Shown: positions 25,946-34,685 of the stretch, piece by piece
How positions within the stretch are numbered: position 1 is the stretch's first letter
Layout: each line of letters starts with the position of its first letter
NCBI GenBank assembly: GCA_044226205.1
Contig: JBGAHL010000015.1
Location: 54,197 to 118,196 of the forward strand
DNA from: M3007 sp044226205
Lineage (GTDB): Bacteria; Bacteroidota; Bacteroidia; Chitinophagales; Saprospiraceae
DNA length: 64,000 nucleotides
Reading direction: 5' to 3'
Program-made: the position numbers and the translations under genes
Notes under the pieces: model-generated
What the model was told of the DNA's origin: nothing
What the model saw: the letters and a program-made list of their open reading frames with translations, nothing else
Database searches by the model: none

Positions 25946-25978
25946 TTTGCGACCCCACATGCCTTCCCCCCATCTTTG
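25946..25978 (+). promoter_or_regulatory. Putative promoter of secreted 325-residue protein gene
   Basis: TTTG (25946-25949), 21-base spacer, CATCTTTG (25971-25978), one mismatch to TAnnTTTG. The ATG is 36 bases downstream. The surrounding 200 bases are AT-rich. Confidence 0.45.
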
Positions 25979-26014
25979 CCCCATCATTCTTTAATAAACT
26001 TATTTCTGTAAGAC

Positions 26015-26992
26015 ATGAAATTTTCAATCTCAACACTGATTCTCCTGCTGGCTTTTACGGGCCTTTCGGCCAGCAACCCGCCTGTTATCGTCTGCCTCAA
26101 CGGACTGTCGGCCAATATCATGGTGACGGGTCAAATCACGATCTGGACCTCAGACCTGGTCGCCTATGCCACAGACGACGAAACGCCTTACATTGATCTC
26201 GTTATGGGCATGCGGATTGCCGGCACGGGCAGCGGCTTTCCCAGTAGTTCCAGTTTTACCTTCACGTGTGACAACGTGGGTGAAAACGAAATGGAACTGT
26301 GGGTGATGGATGCCGACGGCAACACCGCCTATTGCACTACCACCGTGATCATCATGGATGCTTTCAATGTATGCCCCGACCAAACGCCTCCGATCCTGAC
26401 GAGTTTGAATGACGTTTCCGTTTCCATGTCGCAAACGGGGGGCTACACCCTCCTGGCCTCCGACCTGTATGTATGGGCGGAAGACAACGTCACGCCGGAA
26501 GACGACCTGGAAATCGCCATTCGGGTAGCAGGCGAAGGCAGCGGATTTCCGGTCGACAGCTTCGGACAGCCCCAGCAAAGCATTACCCTGAATTGCAATT
26601 ACCTGGGCGACCAGTTTATTGAAATCTGGGTACGCGATGCCGCCGGCAATGCTTCCTACACGGTGTCCTCTTTCCACTTGGACGATCCGGAAGGGGTTTG
26701 CGATCAGGCGCTGACGCTGGACGCTTCTGCTCCCGCAAACAAAATCCAGACGCTGGTCTGCATCCCAAACCCGGCCACTGCCGCTTCGCGGCTGGCCCTG
26801 CCCGCACTGAACTCGAATAGCAACTGGACGATCACGATCAACGATCTTTCCGGCCGTCAACTGGTTCGAGAGCAAGGCGCTGGCAATTCTTTTGATCTCA
26901 ACGGCAAAAATCCGGGCCAGGGATTGTTTTTCGTTCGTATCGTAGAAAAGGACGGCAAAGTGTACGCCGGCAAACTGGTCATAACGGAATAA
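26015..26992 (+). CDS. Secreted protein with two HYR-like repeats and T9SS sorting domain
   Basis: The protein has 325 residues. Signal peptide at 1-20 (MKFSISTLILLLAFTGLSAS). Two similar domains of about 105 residues follow: each opens with PPVI or PPIL, contains an RIAGTGSGFP or RVAGEGSGFP segment, and closes with a DADGNTAYC or DAAGNASYT turn, as in HYR/Ig-like modules. The last 80 residues are a type IX sorting domain (LVCIPNPATAASRL, then NPGQGLFFVRIVEKDGKVY). It is predicted to be exported and attached to the surface. It precedes a 2125-residue PKD protein on the same strand but has its own terminator. Confidence 0.78.
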   Translation: MKFSISTLILLLAFTGLSASNPPVIVCLNGLSANIMVTGQITIWTSDLVAYATDDETPYIDLVMGMRIAGTGSGFPSSSSFTFTCDNVGENEMELWVMDADGNTAYCTTTVIIMDAFNVCPDQTPPILTSLNDVSVSMSQTGGYTLLASDLYVWAEDNVTPEDDLEIAIRVAGEGSGFPVDSFGQPQQSITLNCNYLGDQFIEIWVRDAAGNASYTVSSFHLDDPEGVCDQALTLDASAPANKIQTLVCIPNPATAASRLALPALNSNSNWTITINDLSGRQLVREQGAGNSFDLNGKNPGQGLFFVRIVEKDGKVYAGKLVITE

Positions 26993-27018
26993 TCAGGACG
27001 CCAGCTGGTTCTAAAAAA

Positions 27019-27057
27019 ACGCCGGCAGGGTCACGACCCTGTCGGCGTTACTTTTTT
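27019..27057 (+). terminator. Intrinsic terminator
   Basis: A 14-bp stem with one G-T pair (27019-27032 with 27035-27048), a very short loop, then TACTTTTTT. It lies 27 bases after the preceding stop. Confidence 0.8.
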
Positions 27058-27185
27058 GGGCACTACGGGCAAGCGTTCTGAAAAGCAGGTTTATGCAATA
27101 TGGCGGCGCCAGGACAATTTTTAGGAGTAGGGGTAACAAAAAACTCCCAGGGTTGATTTCTAGTGAAATCGACATGGTTTTCAAT

Positions 27186-27219
27186 TTTGTCATTTATAAA
27201 AAAAATGGCAGTAAATTTG
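27186..27219 (+). promoter_or_regulatory. Putative promoter of giant PKD protein gene
   Basis: TTTG (27186-27189) and TAAATTTG (27212-27219), a 22-base spacer, slightly long for the consensus. The ATG is 46 bases downstream. Confidence 0.45.
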
Positions 27220-27265
27220 ATAATTATGTCGTATCGTAAAATTAATTTTTATCAAAATTAAGGAT

Positions 27266-30200
27266 ATGAAAATTTTTACAACCCTGTTGCTTTTGCCGCT
27301 GCTCGTTGTTTTGTCTGCCGGATCTGCCGTCGGTCAAAATTTCGTAGCCGTCGACGACAGCCTCTGCATTTATGAAGACGAGCTGTCCACCTTCCACTAC
27401 AATGTACTCGACAACGACATTGTCCCGGATTCGATTTTAATCATTCCCATGGGGCAGTCCTCGTGTTTTAAACTCAGTGAAACGGGAGAAATACAGGTCT
27501 TGTCCGGGGCCGAAAACTGTTGCGACGTGCCGCACCAATTCAAGTACCGGATTGCCAACTGTGATTCCGGGCCGCAGTGTACGGCGCAGGTTACCATTGT
27601 GGTAAAATGCCGCAAACCGGATTGCGCCCTGGTCAATCTCGCCGCCCTTTCCGACAATGGCGCCGGCACGCCTTCAAGCCAATGCGTATCGGCCTGCGAA
27701 CACGCCTCGGCTACTTATTACGTGCCTTATGCCTCCGGCTCCAGCTATTCGTGGTCGGTAAGCGGTGGAACCTTTGTAGCCGGCGGCAACCCCGCCGAGA
27801 TTATTGTCAGCTGGGGGAATGCCGGCTCGGGATTGATTTCCCTGAGTATCGACGGCGGCCCGCCGAAACTGTTCTGCGTCGATATTTTGCCCGCTCCTGT
27901 GGCGGGTTTCGCCATGAGCGATGCGACGCCCTGTTTGAATTCGACGGTCAGTTTTACGAACACTTCGGTCGGCGGGAGCGGCTATTTCTGGGATTTCGGA
28001 GATGGCAATACCTCCACCATGCCCAACCCGGCGCACCAGTATGGCGCTCCGGGGAATTATACCGTTTGCCTGTACGTCATGAACAGCAATTTCAGTCCGG
28101 CAGGCGAACCGCTTTGCTGCTGCTCCGATACGATTTGTATGGACCTGACGGTCGATTCCCTGCCCGGTCCGAATATCTATTGCCTGTCTACGCTTTGCGC
28201 CTTCGACAGTACGAAATACTGGACCGACGCGGCCAATTGCGGGTCCTATGTCTGGGCTGTTTTTAATGCCGACGGATCGCCGGCCACTTTTACCGGTCAG
28301 GGTACCGACAGCATCTGTGTGTACTGGGGCGCCGGGCCTTTCGGTACGGTAAGTTTGCAGGTGACCGGTTGCAGTACACCGTATTGTACCGATCCTGTTG
28401 TGCTGACTGTTCCGATTATTTCCAACACCGTGGCCCTGACGGGGCCGACTGCGGTCTGCGAAGGGGCAACGGCTGTCTACTCGGCTCCAAAATGGCTTAG
28501 CGCCTGGTATGACTGGACGGTGACCGGGGGAACCATTCTCTCGGGGGACAGCACCCATACTATCGTGGTGCAATGGGGCCCCGGGCCGACCGGTACGATT
28601 CACCTGGAATACGGCAGTGATTTTCTGGAAGGGCTACCCGGCCACGACCCGGATAATTGCAGGGGCGAAGCGGATTTGACCGTGAGCATCAAGCCTGAAT
28701 TTTCCGTCATTGGCTCGCAAGGGCCGTTTTGTCCGGGCAGCCAAAGTTCGTTTTTTGCCACGGCGAGCCCCTCGGCGAATTACAACTGGACCATAACGCC
28801 GCCCGCGCCGTTTAGTGGCAACGGGTCCAGCGCCATCGTCGTGACCTGGCCTTCGCCCGGCGCCTACGTGGTGGAAGCCACCCCCCTCAGCACGGGTGTT
28901 TATTGCAACAACAAAGCAACGGCGCTGGCCGTGGTGGTCGATGTGCCCCCGGTAGACTCCATCACCGGCGCGCTGGAAGTATGCCCGGACGACATTGCTA
29001 CCTACTATGCGCACAGCTCGCAAAGCAACGTCAAATACGTCTGGACGGTCAGCGGCGGTACGCCTTCGACCTTCACCGGTAATCCGATCACCGTGGACTG
29101 GAATCCGACGGGCGCCTACGGCTTGACGGTACAGGTTATGCAGGTCGGGACGCCATTTTGCATGTCGCCGGCGCTTTCGATTGCCGTTCCGTCCAAATCT
29201 TTGACTGGTCCGGTTACGATTACCGGCAACGGCGCCTGCGTTAACAAGCAGGAAAACTACACCGCCAGCCTCGTACAAGGTCATCCCGACGCGGTGTACA
29301 CCTGGATGGTGTCGCCGCCAGGCGCGGGCAGTGTCGCGGCAGGGCAGGGGACGGCTTCCGCCACTATTCAGTGGAACAATACAGGTGGCCCGGCGACGGT
29401 GAGCGTTGCGGTAAAACTGTGCACCCAGACCTTGAATGGTACTCTGCCGGTCGTTATCGGCGATCCCGTGGTCAGTGTTACCCAAAGCGGGAATCTGTGT
29501 CCGGGACAAACGGCCACCCTTTCTGCCAGCGGCGGGTTCAATAATTATGACTGGACGCCGATGGCTTCGGGGCAAAATATCACCATCAGCACGGCCGGTA
29601 ACTACGTTGTAACAGCGACCGATGGCAATGGCTGTACGGCGGTGGCAACTTACGCTGCCACGGCTTCGCAAGGCCCCGTAGCCAGTATTTCAACTTCCGA
29701 CCCTGTGATATTGTGCATCAACCCGGCCAATAACGCCATGGTCAATCTGGTCGCACAAACCGGGGCCAACTACAATTTTGCATGGTATTGCAACGGCGGC
29801 TATCAGCCCCAGCCGGCCACGCAGGCTACCTTCAAACATACCAACAACAATGTGCCGGGGACCTTCGCCTATTACGTTGTAGTGACCGACGTATCGACAG
29901 GCTGTACGGCACAATCGAACACCATAACGGTGGTGCAACAGGTTTGCCCGCCGCCACCATTGCCCTGTACACCCGCCGGCTCGTACACACTGGATATTGT
30001 GTCGGCTACACCGCAAACCCCCAATTGCAATGTCATCAATTTCGATGCGAACGCCGTCAACGTGACCAATATCAGTTGGGATTTTAACGACCCCAATGGT
30101 AACAGCAACACGGGCGTTTTGCCCGATGCCATCCATACCTACACCAAGGCAGGTTGCTATCTGGTCGGCGTAACGGGGCTTACACCGGCTTTACCGCCCG

Positions 30201-33200
30201 ATAATTTCTGCACGGTGGGCGATACCATTTCCGTTTGTATTCCGCTGGTGGCAGATTTTGACTTCAATGTCCATTGTCTGGACCTTTCCGTCATGGACCA
30301 AAGTACCTACCTGCCCGGAGACGGCCCGATAGCCTGGAACTGGGATTTTGGCGACCTTAGTCCCAATGCCAATACAGCCAATGCGACGCACACCTACGCA
30401 TCGGCCAATACGTACACCGTGACTTTGACCGTAACCAACTCGGACGGATGTCAATCCGTTTTCAGTCAGCAGGTGACGGTAGCGGGTTTGCCGTCCGCCA
30501 GTATTTCCTATGCCCCGTTGGCAATCTGTGTCGGACAGCCTGTTATATTCAACGGCACCAATACGGGCACGGGTAGTATCATCAGCTGGGACTGGAGTTT
30601 TGGAGATGGCTCGACAAACGGGGCGAAAGATCCGGCGCACAGTTATTTGACGGCAGGTCCATACACCGTCGTCCTGACGGTAACCGATGCCGCGGGTTGT
30701 ACTTCTACTACCACGGTGTCCCTGACTGTCAATGCGCCGCCACCTCCGGGCAGCATCAGTTTTTCTCCAAGTCTGGATATTTGCGCGGGCGGTACGGTAA
30801 CCCTCACGGCGCCTGCCGGGACCAACTGGTCGTGGACGCCATCGGGCAATACCCAATCGATCACGGTCAGTACGGCCGGGACGTACAGTGTCACGGTAAC
30901 CGATGCGAATGGTTGTACTTCGTCGCCCGATTCGGTCGAAGTAATTGTTTATCCCGCTCCGGCCGCCCAGATTACGGGCAATCCTGTTATTTGCGATCAG
31001 GGTTGTACCACGCTTACGGCTTCGGGTGGTTTCGGGTATTCGTACCAGTGGCTCGACGCGGCGATGAACCCGATTCCTGGTGAGGTCTTCCAGACCATCA
31101 CGGTATGCGACTTTTCCATTCAGCCCGGCGGCTACGCCGTTTGGGTGAAAGATGCCAACGGTTGCACGGCGGTGTCGCCCGTCGTGGTGGTTGCGGTCAA
31201 AACCTCGCCGGTATTTTCCCTGAATGTAAGCCCCGTACCCGCCTGCGCTGGTACGCCGGTCGCGTTGACAGTGGCGCCGGTTCAGCCCAACGTCATTTAT
31301 ACCTGGAATACGGGTGAAACCGGGACCAGCATCACCGTATTGCAGGCTGGCAGCTACACAGCGGTCGGCACCGATACCCTGAGTGGCTGTTCGGGTTCTG
31401 CTTCTGCAACGGTGAATCCTTTGCCCGATCTGTGCATCGTCCCGGTTGGTTGTTACAAAGCCTGCGATCCCGATACTATTTGCGGCCCCGATGGCCTGAC
31501 GGCCTACCAGTGGAACCTGAACGGGGCGCCCATACCCGGCGCTACGGATCAATGCTTGATCGTAACGGCAAGCGGCACCTATACCCTTACCGGCACCAAT
31601 GAATTTGGCTGTACGGCCAGTTCGGACTCGCTCATGCTGATGGTGATGGATTGCGGTTGCACGAATTTGACTGTTTCGGCGGAGCCTTCGGAAACGGATT
31701 CCTGCTGCTGGACCATCAGTTACAACAATCCAATGAATAACCTCTACGGCGTCATGATCCATACCGACGACGCCTGGTTCAGCATCGACCTGAATACCTT
31801 GTCGCCTTCTCTGAAACCGGTTACACAAGGCCTGAATTTTATCGGCCTGACCAACAGCCAGGGAGCGCCGCTGCCCAATCCGCTGCCCACGGGGGCGCTG
31901 AATGATTTTCTGACCATTTGTCTGAGCGATGTGCAGCAGTTTCCGCAACAAATCGTTTTCGACTGGTACGACTTCAATTACGACGTAGTTTGTTCGGATA
32001 CCCTGTTGTTCGACTGCCCGGTAGAGCCCGATTGCCTCTATGCCAAGGGTGACACCATTTACTGCGATGATGGGGTGGTGACCTACACGGTGACCCTTTG
32101 CAATCCGACCGACGCGGATTTCAATGTGGGTTATGTGAATGTTCAACCCTCCGCTCCCACGGGCGTGGTGATGACACCTTCCAATTTGTTCATCAGTCCC
32201 CCGCTCGCCCCGGGTGAATGCCGCGATTTTACTTTTGCGATTTCCGGACCCAATATTGCCGGACAAACCCTGTGTTTCAGTCTGAGTGCCCACGATTTCC
32301 TGCCGGGCAACCCCGACACCTCCCTGTGCTGTATGCTCGACACGACGTACTGCGTCCCGATCCCGGACTGCGATCCCTGCGACAACATCGGGGTGGAGTT
32401 TGTCGATCACGTTTCGTCGGAAAACGGGGGCGATTGCTGCGCCTTTATCGGCCTGTACAACAACTACGCCGCCAACTATTTCGACGGAATCGACTTGTGC
32501 ATAGTCGGTACCGGCACCACGATGACGCTGACCAATCCATTCGGCTCCGGCTGGGCTACGGCCAGTTACAGCCCGACGATGATATCGCTCGACGTGATCC
32601 CGCCCCTGGGGGCGACCCTGCCTTTGGGGCTGATACAACTGCCCATGCTTTGTTTCCAGACCAATGTGGCGCCGCCACAACTTCTGGAGATCAAATGGAT
32701 GCTTGGCGACAGCATCGTGTGTCGCGATACGGTTCCGTTGTCGTGCGAGCCGCCCTGCGGGTACATTTCACAGGATTCACTGGTCTGCAATGATGGCGGT
32801 GGCTGGACGTTTTGGGGCATCCTGCACAACACGTCCGACTATACCATGGGCGAAGCGCAATTTGTATTCCCGACCTTTGGTTACAGCCAGACCATCGTGC
32901 TGCCGCCTTTGCTGCCGGGCGCAAGCTATCCCTTTAATATTCCGCTCAATATACCTGCCCAGATTGGCGATACGCTGTGTTTCACCGTGGCGTTGCACCA
33001 ACTCGACGACGACAGTTTGCACATCAATTGCTGCAATTTCCACGATTGTATCGTGCTGCCCGACTGCCCGGTCCCCCTCTGTCTCTGCGACGATACGTTC
33101 TGGGCGCAGCAAGCCAATGGCTACAAATTTGCCGGTTCGCTGGAAACGCCTTTCGAGATCGGGTTTGCGCCGGCAGCCTGGCTGAACGCCTGTGATCGTG

Positions 33201-33643
33201 TCATCTGGGCCTGGGGCGACACTTCATTGCCCGACACCAGTTTTGGCATTGCGGGGCAGCAGCACCAATTCCCGGGCGAAGGTGTGTACGATGTGTGCAT
33301 GAGTGTGGTCCGGCAAAGTGCGACCGGTGAGGAATGCAGGTTCGAGGTGTGCGATCAAATCAAGATCAATGCCTACGAACTCGATCCGACCGATCCCGGC
33401 ATGGAATTCACCATTTACCCCAATCCGTCGGATGGCGCCTTTTACGTCAGTTGGCCGGCGGGTTGGCAATTCCCTGTACACATTCAGGTGTTCGATTTGT
33501 TTGGCCGGCGGGTGCTGGCGCTCGATACGGAAACCGGCACTTCACGGGTTCTGATCGAGCCGGGTCGAATAGCCGGCGGGGTTTACGTGGTTGAATTGGA
33601 ATCGAACGGACAACGATGGATACGGCGCGTGATGCAGTTGTAA
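27266..33643 (+). CDS. Giant PKD/Ig-like surface protein with T9SS sorting domain
   Basis: The protein has 2125 residues. The signal peptide ends at about 24 (SAGSAVGQ). The ectodomain is a string of Cys-containing Ig-like and PKD modules. Clear PKD cores are WDFGDGNTSTMPNPAHQY near residue 242, WNWDFGDLSPNAN near 1025 and WDWSFGDGST near 1110. Between them are many repeats built on SVTVTDANGCTSS-type strands. From about 1450 to 1930 come larger Cys-rich domains of unknown type, then another PKD-like unit. The final 80 residues (FTIYPNPSDGAFYVSW, ending RRVMQL) form a type IX sorting domain. Predicted role: a cell-surface adhesin or matrix protein exported by T9SS. No enzymatic motif is seen. 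Confidence 0.85.
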   Translation: MKIFTTLLLLPLLVVLSAGSAVGQNFVAVDDSLCIYEDELSTFHYNVLDNDIVPDSILIIPMGQSSCFKLSETGEIQVLSGAENCCDVPHQFKYRIANCDSGPQCTAQVTIVVKCRKPDCALVNLAALSDNGAGTPSSQCVSACEHASATYYVPYASGSSYSWSVSGGTFVAGGNPAEIIVSWGNAGSGLISLSIDGGPPKLFCVDILPAPVAGFAMSDATPCLNSTVSFTNTSVGGSGYFWDFGDGNTSTMPNPAHQYGAPGNYTVCLYVMNSNFSPAGEPLCCCSDTICMDLTVDSLPGPNIYCLSTLCAFDSTKYWTDAANCGSYVWAVFNADGSPATFTGQGTDSICVYWGAGPFGTVSLQVTGCSTPYCTDPVVLTVPIISNTVALTGPTAVCEGATAVYSAPKWLSAWYDWTVTGGTILSGDSTHTIVVQWGPGPTGTIHLEYGSDFLEGLPGHDPDNCRGEADLTVSIKPEFSVIGSQGPFCPGSQSSFFATASPSANYNWTITPPAPFSGNGSSAIVVTWPSPGAYVVEATPLSTGVYCNNKATALAVVVDVPPVDSITGALEVCPDDIATYYAHSSQSNVKYVWTVSGGTPSTFTGNPITVDWNPTGAYGLTVQVMQVGTPFCMSPALSIAVPSKSLTGPVTITGNGACVNKQENYTASLVQGHPDAVYTWMVSPPGAGSVAAGQGTASATIQWNNTGGPATVSVAVKLCTQTLNGTLPVVIGDPVVSVTQSGNLCPGQTATLSASGGFNNYDWTPMASGQNITISTAGNYVVTATDGNGCTAVATYAATASQGPVASISTSDPVILCINPANNAMVNLVAQTGANYNFAWYCNGGYQPQPATQATFKHTNNNVPGTFAYYVVVTDVSTGCTAQSNTITVVQQVCPPPPLPCTPAGSYTLDIVSATPQTPNCNVINFDANAVNVTNISWDFNDPNGNSNTGVLPDAIHTYTKAGCYLVGVTGLTPALPPDNFCTVGDTISVCIPLVADFDFNVHCLDLSVMDQSTYLPGDGPIAWNWDFGDLSPNANTANATHTYASANTYTVTLTVTNSDGCQSVFSQQVTVAGLPSASISYAPLAICVGQPVIFNGTNTGTGSIISWDWSFGDGSTNGAKDPAHSYLTAGPYTVVLTVTDAAGCTSTTTVSLTVNAPPPPGSISFSPSLDICAGGTVTLTAPAGTNWSWTPSGNTQSITVSTAGTYSVTVTDANGCTSSPDSVEVIVYPAPAAQITGNPVICDQGCTTLTASGGFGYSYQWLDAAMNPIPGEVFQTITVCDFSIQPGGYAVWVKDANGCTAVSPVVVVAVKTSPVFSLNVSPVPACAGTPVALTVAPVQPNVIYTWNTGETGTSITVLQAGSYTAVGTDTLSGCSGSASATVNPLPDLCIVPVGCYKACDPDTICGPDGLTAYQWNLNGAPIPGATDQCLIVTASGTYTLTGTNEFGCTASSDSLMLMVMDCGCTNLTVSAEPSETDSCCWTISYNNPMNNLYGVMIHTDDAWFSIDLNTLSPSLKPVTQGLNFIGLTNSQGAPLPNPLPTGALNDFLTICLSDVQQFPQQIVFDWYDFNYDVVCSDTLLFDCPVEPDCLYAKGDTIYCDDGVVTYTVTLCNPTDADFNVGYVNVQPSAPTGVVMTPSNLFISPPLAPGECRDFTFAISGPNIAGQTLCFSLSAHDFLPGNPDTSLCCMLDTTYCVPIPDCDPCDNIGVEFVDHVSSENGGDCCAFIGLYNNYAANYFDGIDLCIVGTGTTMTLTNPFGSGWATASYSPTMISLDVIPPLGATLPLGLIQLPMLCFQTNVAPPQLLEIKWMLGDSIVCRDTVPLSCEPPCGYISQDSLVCNDGGGWTFWGILHNTSDYTMGEAQFVFPTFGYSQTIVLPPLLPGASYPFNIPLNIPAQIGDTLCFTVALHQLDDDSLHINCCNFHDCIVLPDCPVPLCLCDDTFWAQQANGYKFAGSLETPFEIGFAPAAWLNACDRVIWAWGDTSLPDTSFGIAGQQHQFPGEGVYDVCMSVVRQSATGEECRFEVCDQIKINAYELDPTDPGMEFTIYPNPSDGAFYVSWPAGWQFPVHIQVFDLFGRRVLALDTETGTSRVLIEPGRIAGGVYVVELESNGQRWIRRVMQL

Positions 33644-33812
33644 GAGCATGTTGAGCTTTTCCTGCCGAGGCGAAAACGTGAAAATTTTATTTTCGGCAAG
33701 GCAAATTTCGCAGTCGGATGCGGGCGATCCGGCGTCCCGAGTACTCGGGATAACGCAGCAGAAAATAAAATTTTCCGTTTGCAGCCCGGCAAGGAAAAAC
33801 TCAACATGCTCT
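33643..33812. repeat. Large imperfect inverted-repeat element (about 170 bp)
   Basis: The outer 13 bases are perfect (33643-33655 with 33800-33812). The arms stay largely complementary for about 55 bases, including a shared GAAAATTTTATTTTC core. The middle has its own 16-base palindrome (33735-33750, TCCCGAGTACTCGGGA). The left end overlaps the stop codon of the giant PKD gene. No transposase is present. It looks like a palindromic dispersed repeat or non-autonomous mobile element. Open frames inside it on both strands appear to be by-products. Confidence 0.7.
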
Positions 33813-33824
33813 AAGGACAAAACA

Positions 33825-33867
33825 AAACAGCCCCCGGTTTCAGTCGAAACCGGGGGCTGTTTGTTAA
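33825..33867. terminator. Strong bidirectional terminator
   Basis: A perfect 17-bp stem (33825-33841 with 33846-33862), four-base loop. The A/T flanks give a T run on either strand. It sits between the convergent PKD-protein and Lrp genes. Confidence 0.88.
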
Positions 33868-33885
33868 GGGCAATCTGGGTTGAAA

Positions 33886-34365
33886 TTACTTTTCGTCGTA
33901 GTTGTAGGGCAGGATTTTGGAATCCTTGACGGTCGAAAGGGTCATCAAGGTTTTCAGGCGCTCGATTTCTTCGATCTGGCTCAGGGTTTTGAACAGCAGT
34001 TGTTCGTAAGTCGGAATGTCGCGGCAGACGATTTTCATCAGAAAATCAGCTTCGCCGGTGATGATGTAACATTCAGTGATCTCGTCGATTTGCGAGATTT
34101 TTTCGAGGAAGTTGTTCAACGCATTTTCGCGCTTCCATGCCAGCGACACCAGAACGAAGGTTTTGACATTCAGGCCCATCATTTGGGGATTGACCTGTGC
34201 GTGATAGCTTTGAATAATATCGCTTTGCTCGAGTTTCTTGACGCGCTCGAGGGTGGGTGCGGGAGAAAGACCGATTTTCTTGGACAGGTCGAGGTTCGTG
34301 ATCTTGCTATTCTCTTGCAGGATTTTGAGAATTCTTAGGTCTATTTTATCGAGTTTTTCCGACAT
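33886..34365 (-). CDS. Lrp/AsnC-family transcriptional regulator
   Basis: The protein has 159 residues starting MSEKLDKIDLRILKILQE. An N-terminal winged helix-turn-helix (NLDLSKKIGLSPAPTLERVKKLE) is followed by the RAM ligand-binding domain from about residue 70 (LNVKTFVLVSLAW, then YIITGEADFLMKIVCRDI). Family members respond to amino acids. ATG 34365 was chosen because the family starts here and an upstream codon would add 16 unrelated residues. The next gene upstream is a glutamate-type dehydrogenase transcribed in the same direction, so regulation of amino-acid metabolism is plausible but unproven. Confidence 0.92.
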   Translation of the reverse strand: MSEKLDKIDLRILKILQENSKITNLDLSKKIGLSPAPTLERVKKLEQSDIIQSYHAQVNPQMMGLNVKTFVLVSLAWKRENALNNFLEKISQIDEITECYIITGEADFLMKIVCRDIPTYEQLLFKTLSQIEEIERLKTLMTLSTVKDSKILPYNYDEK

Positions 34366-34410
34366 GGTGGTATGATTTGTAAAATTAAATTCTGGTGTGG
34401 AAAATTTCCC

Positions 34411-34441
34411 CAAAGGTAGGGCAAGAAAAAATAATTTGCAA
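34411..34441 (-). promoter_or_regulatory. Putative promoter of the Lrp/AsnC gene (-33 and -7)
   Basis: Minus strand TTG (34439-34441), 20-base spacer, TACCTTTG (34411-34418), matching the Bacteroidota pattern. The ATG is 45 bases downstream of the -7 motif. Confidence 0.6.
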
Positions 34442-34585
34442 GCGAACCCCCGGTTGACCTTTGTAAATTTTGTTAATAAAGCGTTTTTATCACTTTGCCA
34501 TCCAATTTAGCCCGCCGCGAAAACCCAAAAACGAGGTTTGGCCAATAATTATTTGTTAAAAAAGCAGAAAGTTGCTTTTGAAATG

Positions 34586-34654
34586 AAAAAAGGCCGATCC
34601 GGCGCGTGGCAAGCGTAAAAACGCCAAACAATCCACGCCGAATCGACCTTTTTG
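34586..34654 (-). terminator. Terminator of glutamate dehydrogenase gene
   Basis: About 22-bp imperfect stem (arms 34586-34609 and 34633-34653). The two arm differences become G-U pairs only in the minus-strand RNA, where the hairpin is followed by a U run. This fits a minus-strand terminator. Confidence 0.75.
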
Positions 34655-34685
34655 TCGCTACGGACCAACTATCAGTCCGCTTCTC

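Larger units (their letters stand above)
34366..34685. other. Intergenic region between the Lrp and glutamate dehydrogenase genes
   Basis: 320 bases without a gene. It contains the Lrp-gene promoter near 34411-34441 and the dehydrogenase terminator near 34586-34654. Between them is AT-rich sequence with no open frame or further structure that I could support. Confidence 0.7.

Noticed and set aside
30191..32680. Minus-strand frame of 829 codons inside the PKD gene
   Set aside because: Same cause. It has no domain, signal or start context, and the plus strand has clear PKD repeats.
33542..33929. Small frames on both strands within the 33.64-33.81 kb palindrome
   Set aside because: They mirror each other because the DNA is an inverted repeat. 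No start context or promoter, so treated as part of the repeat.
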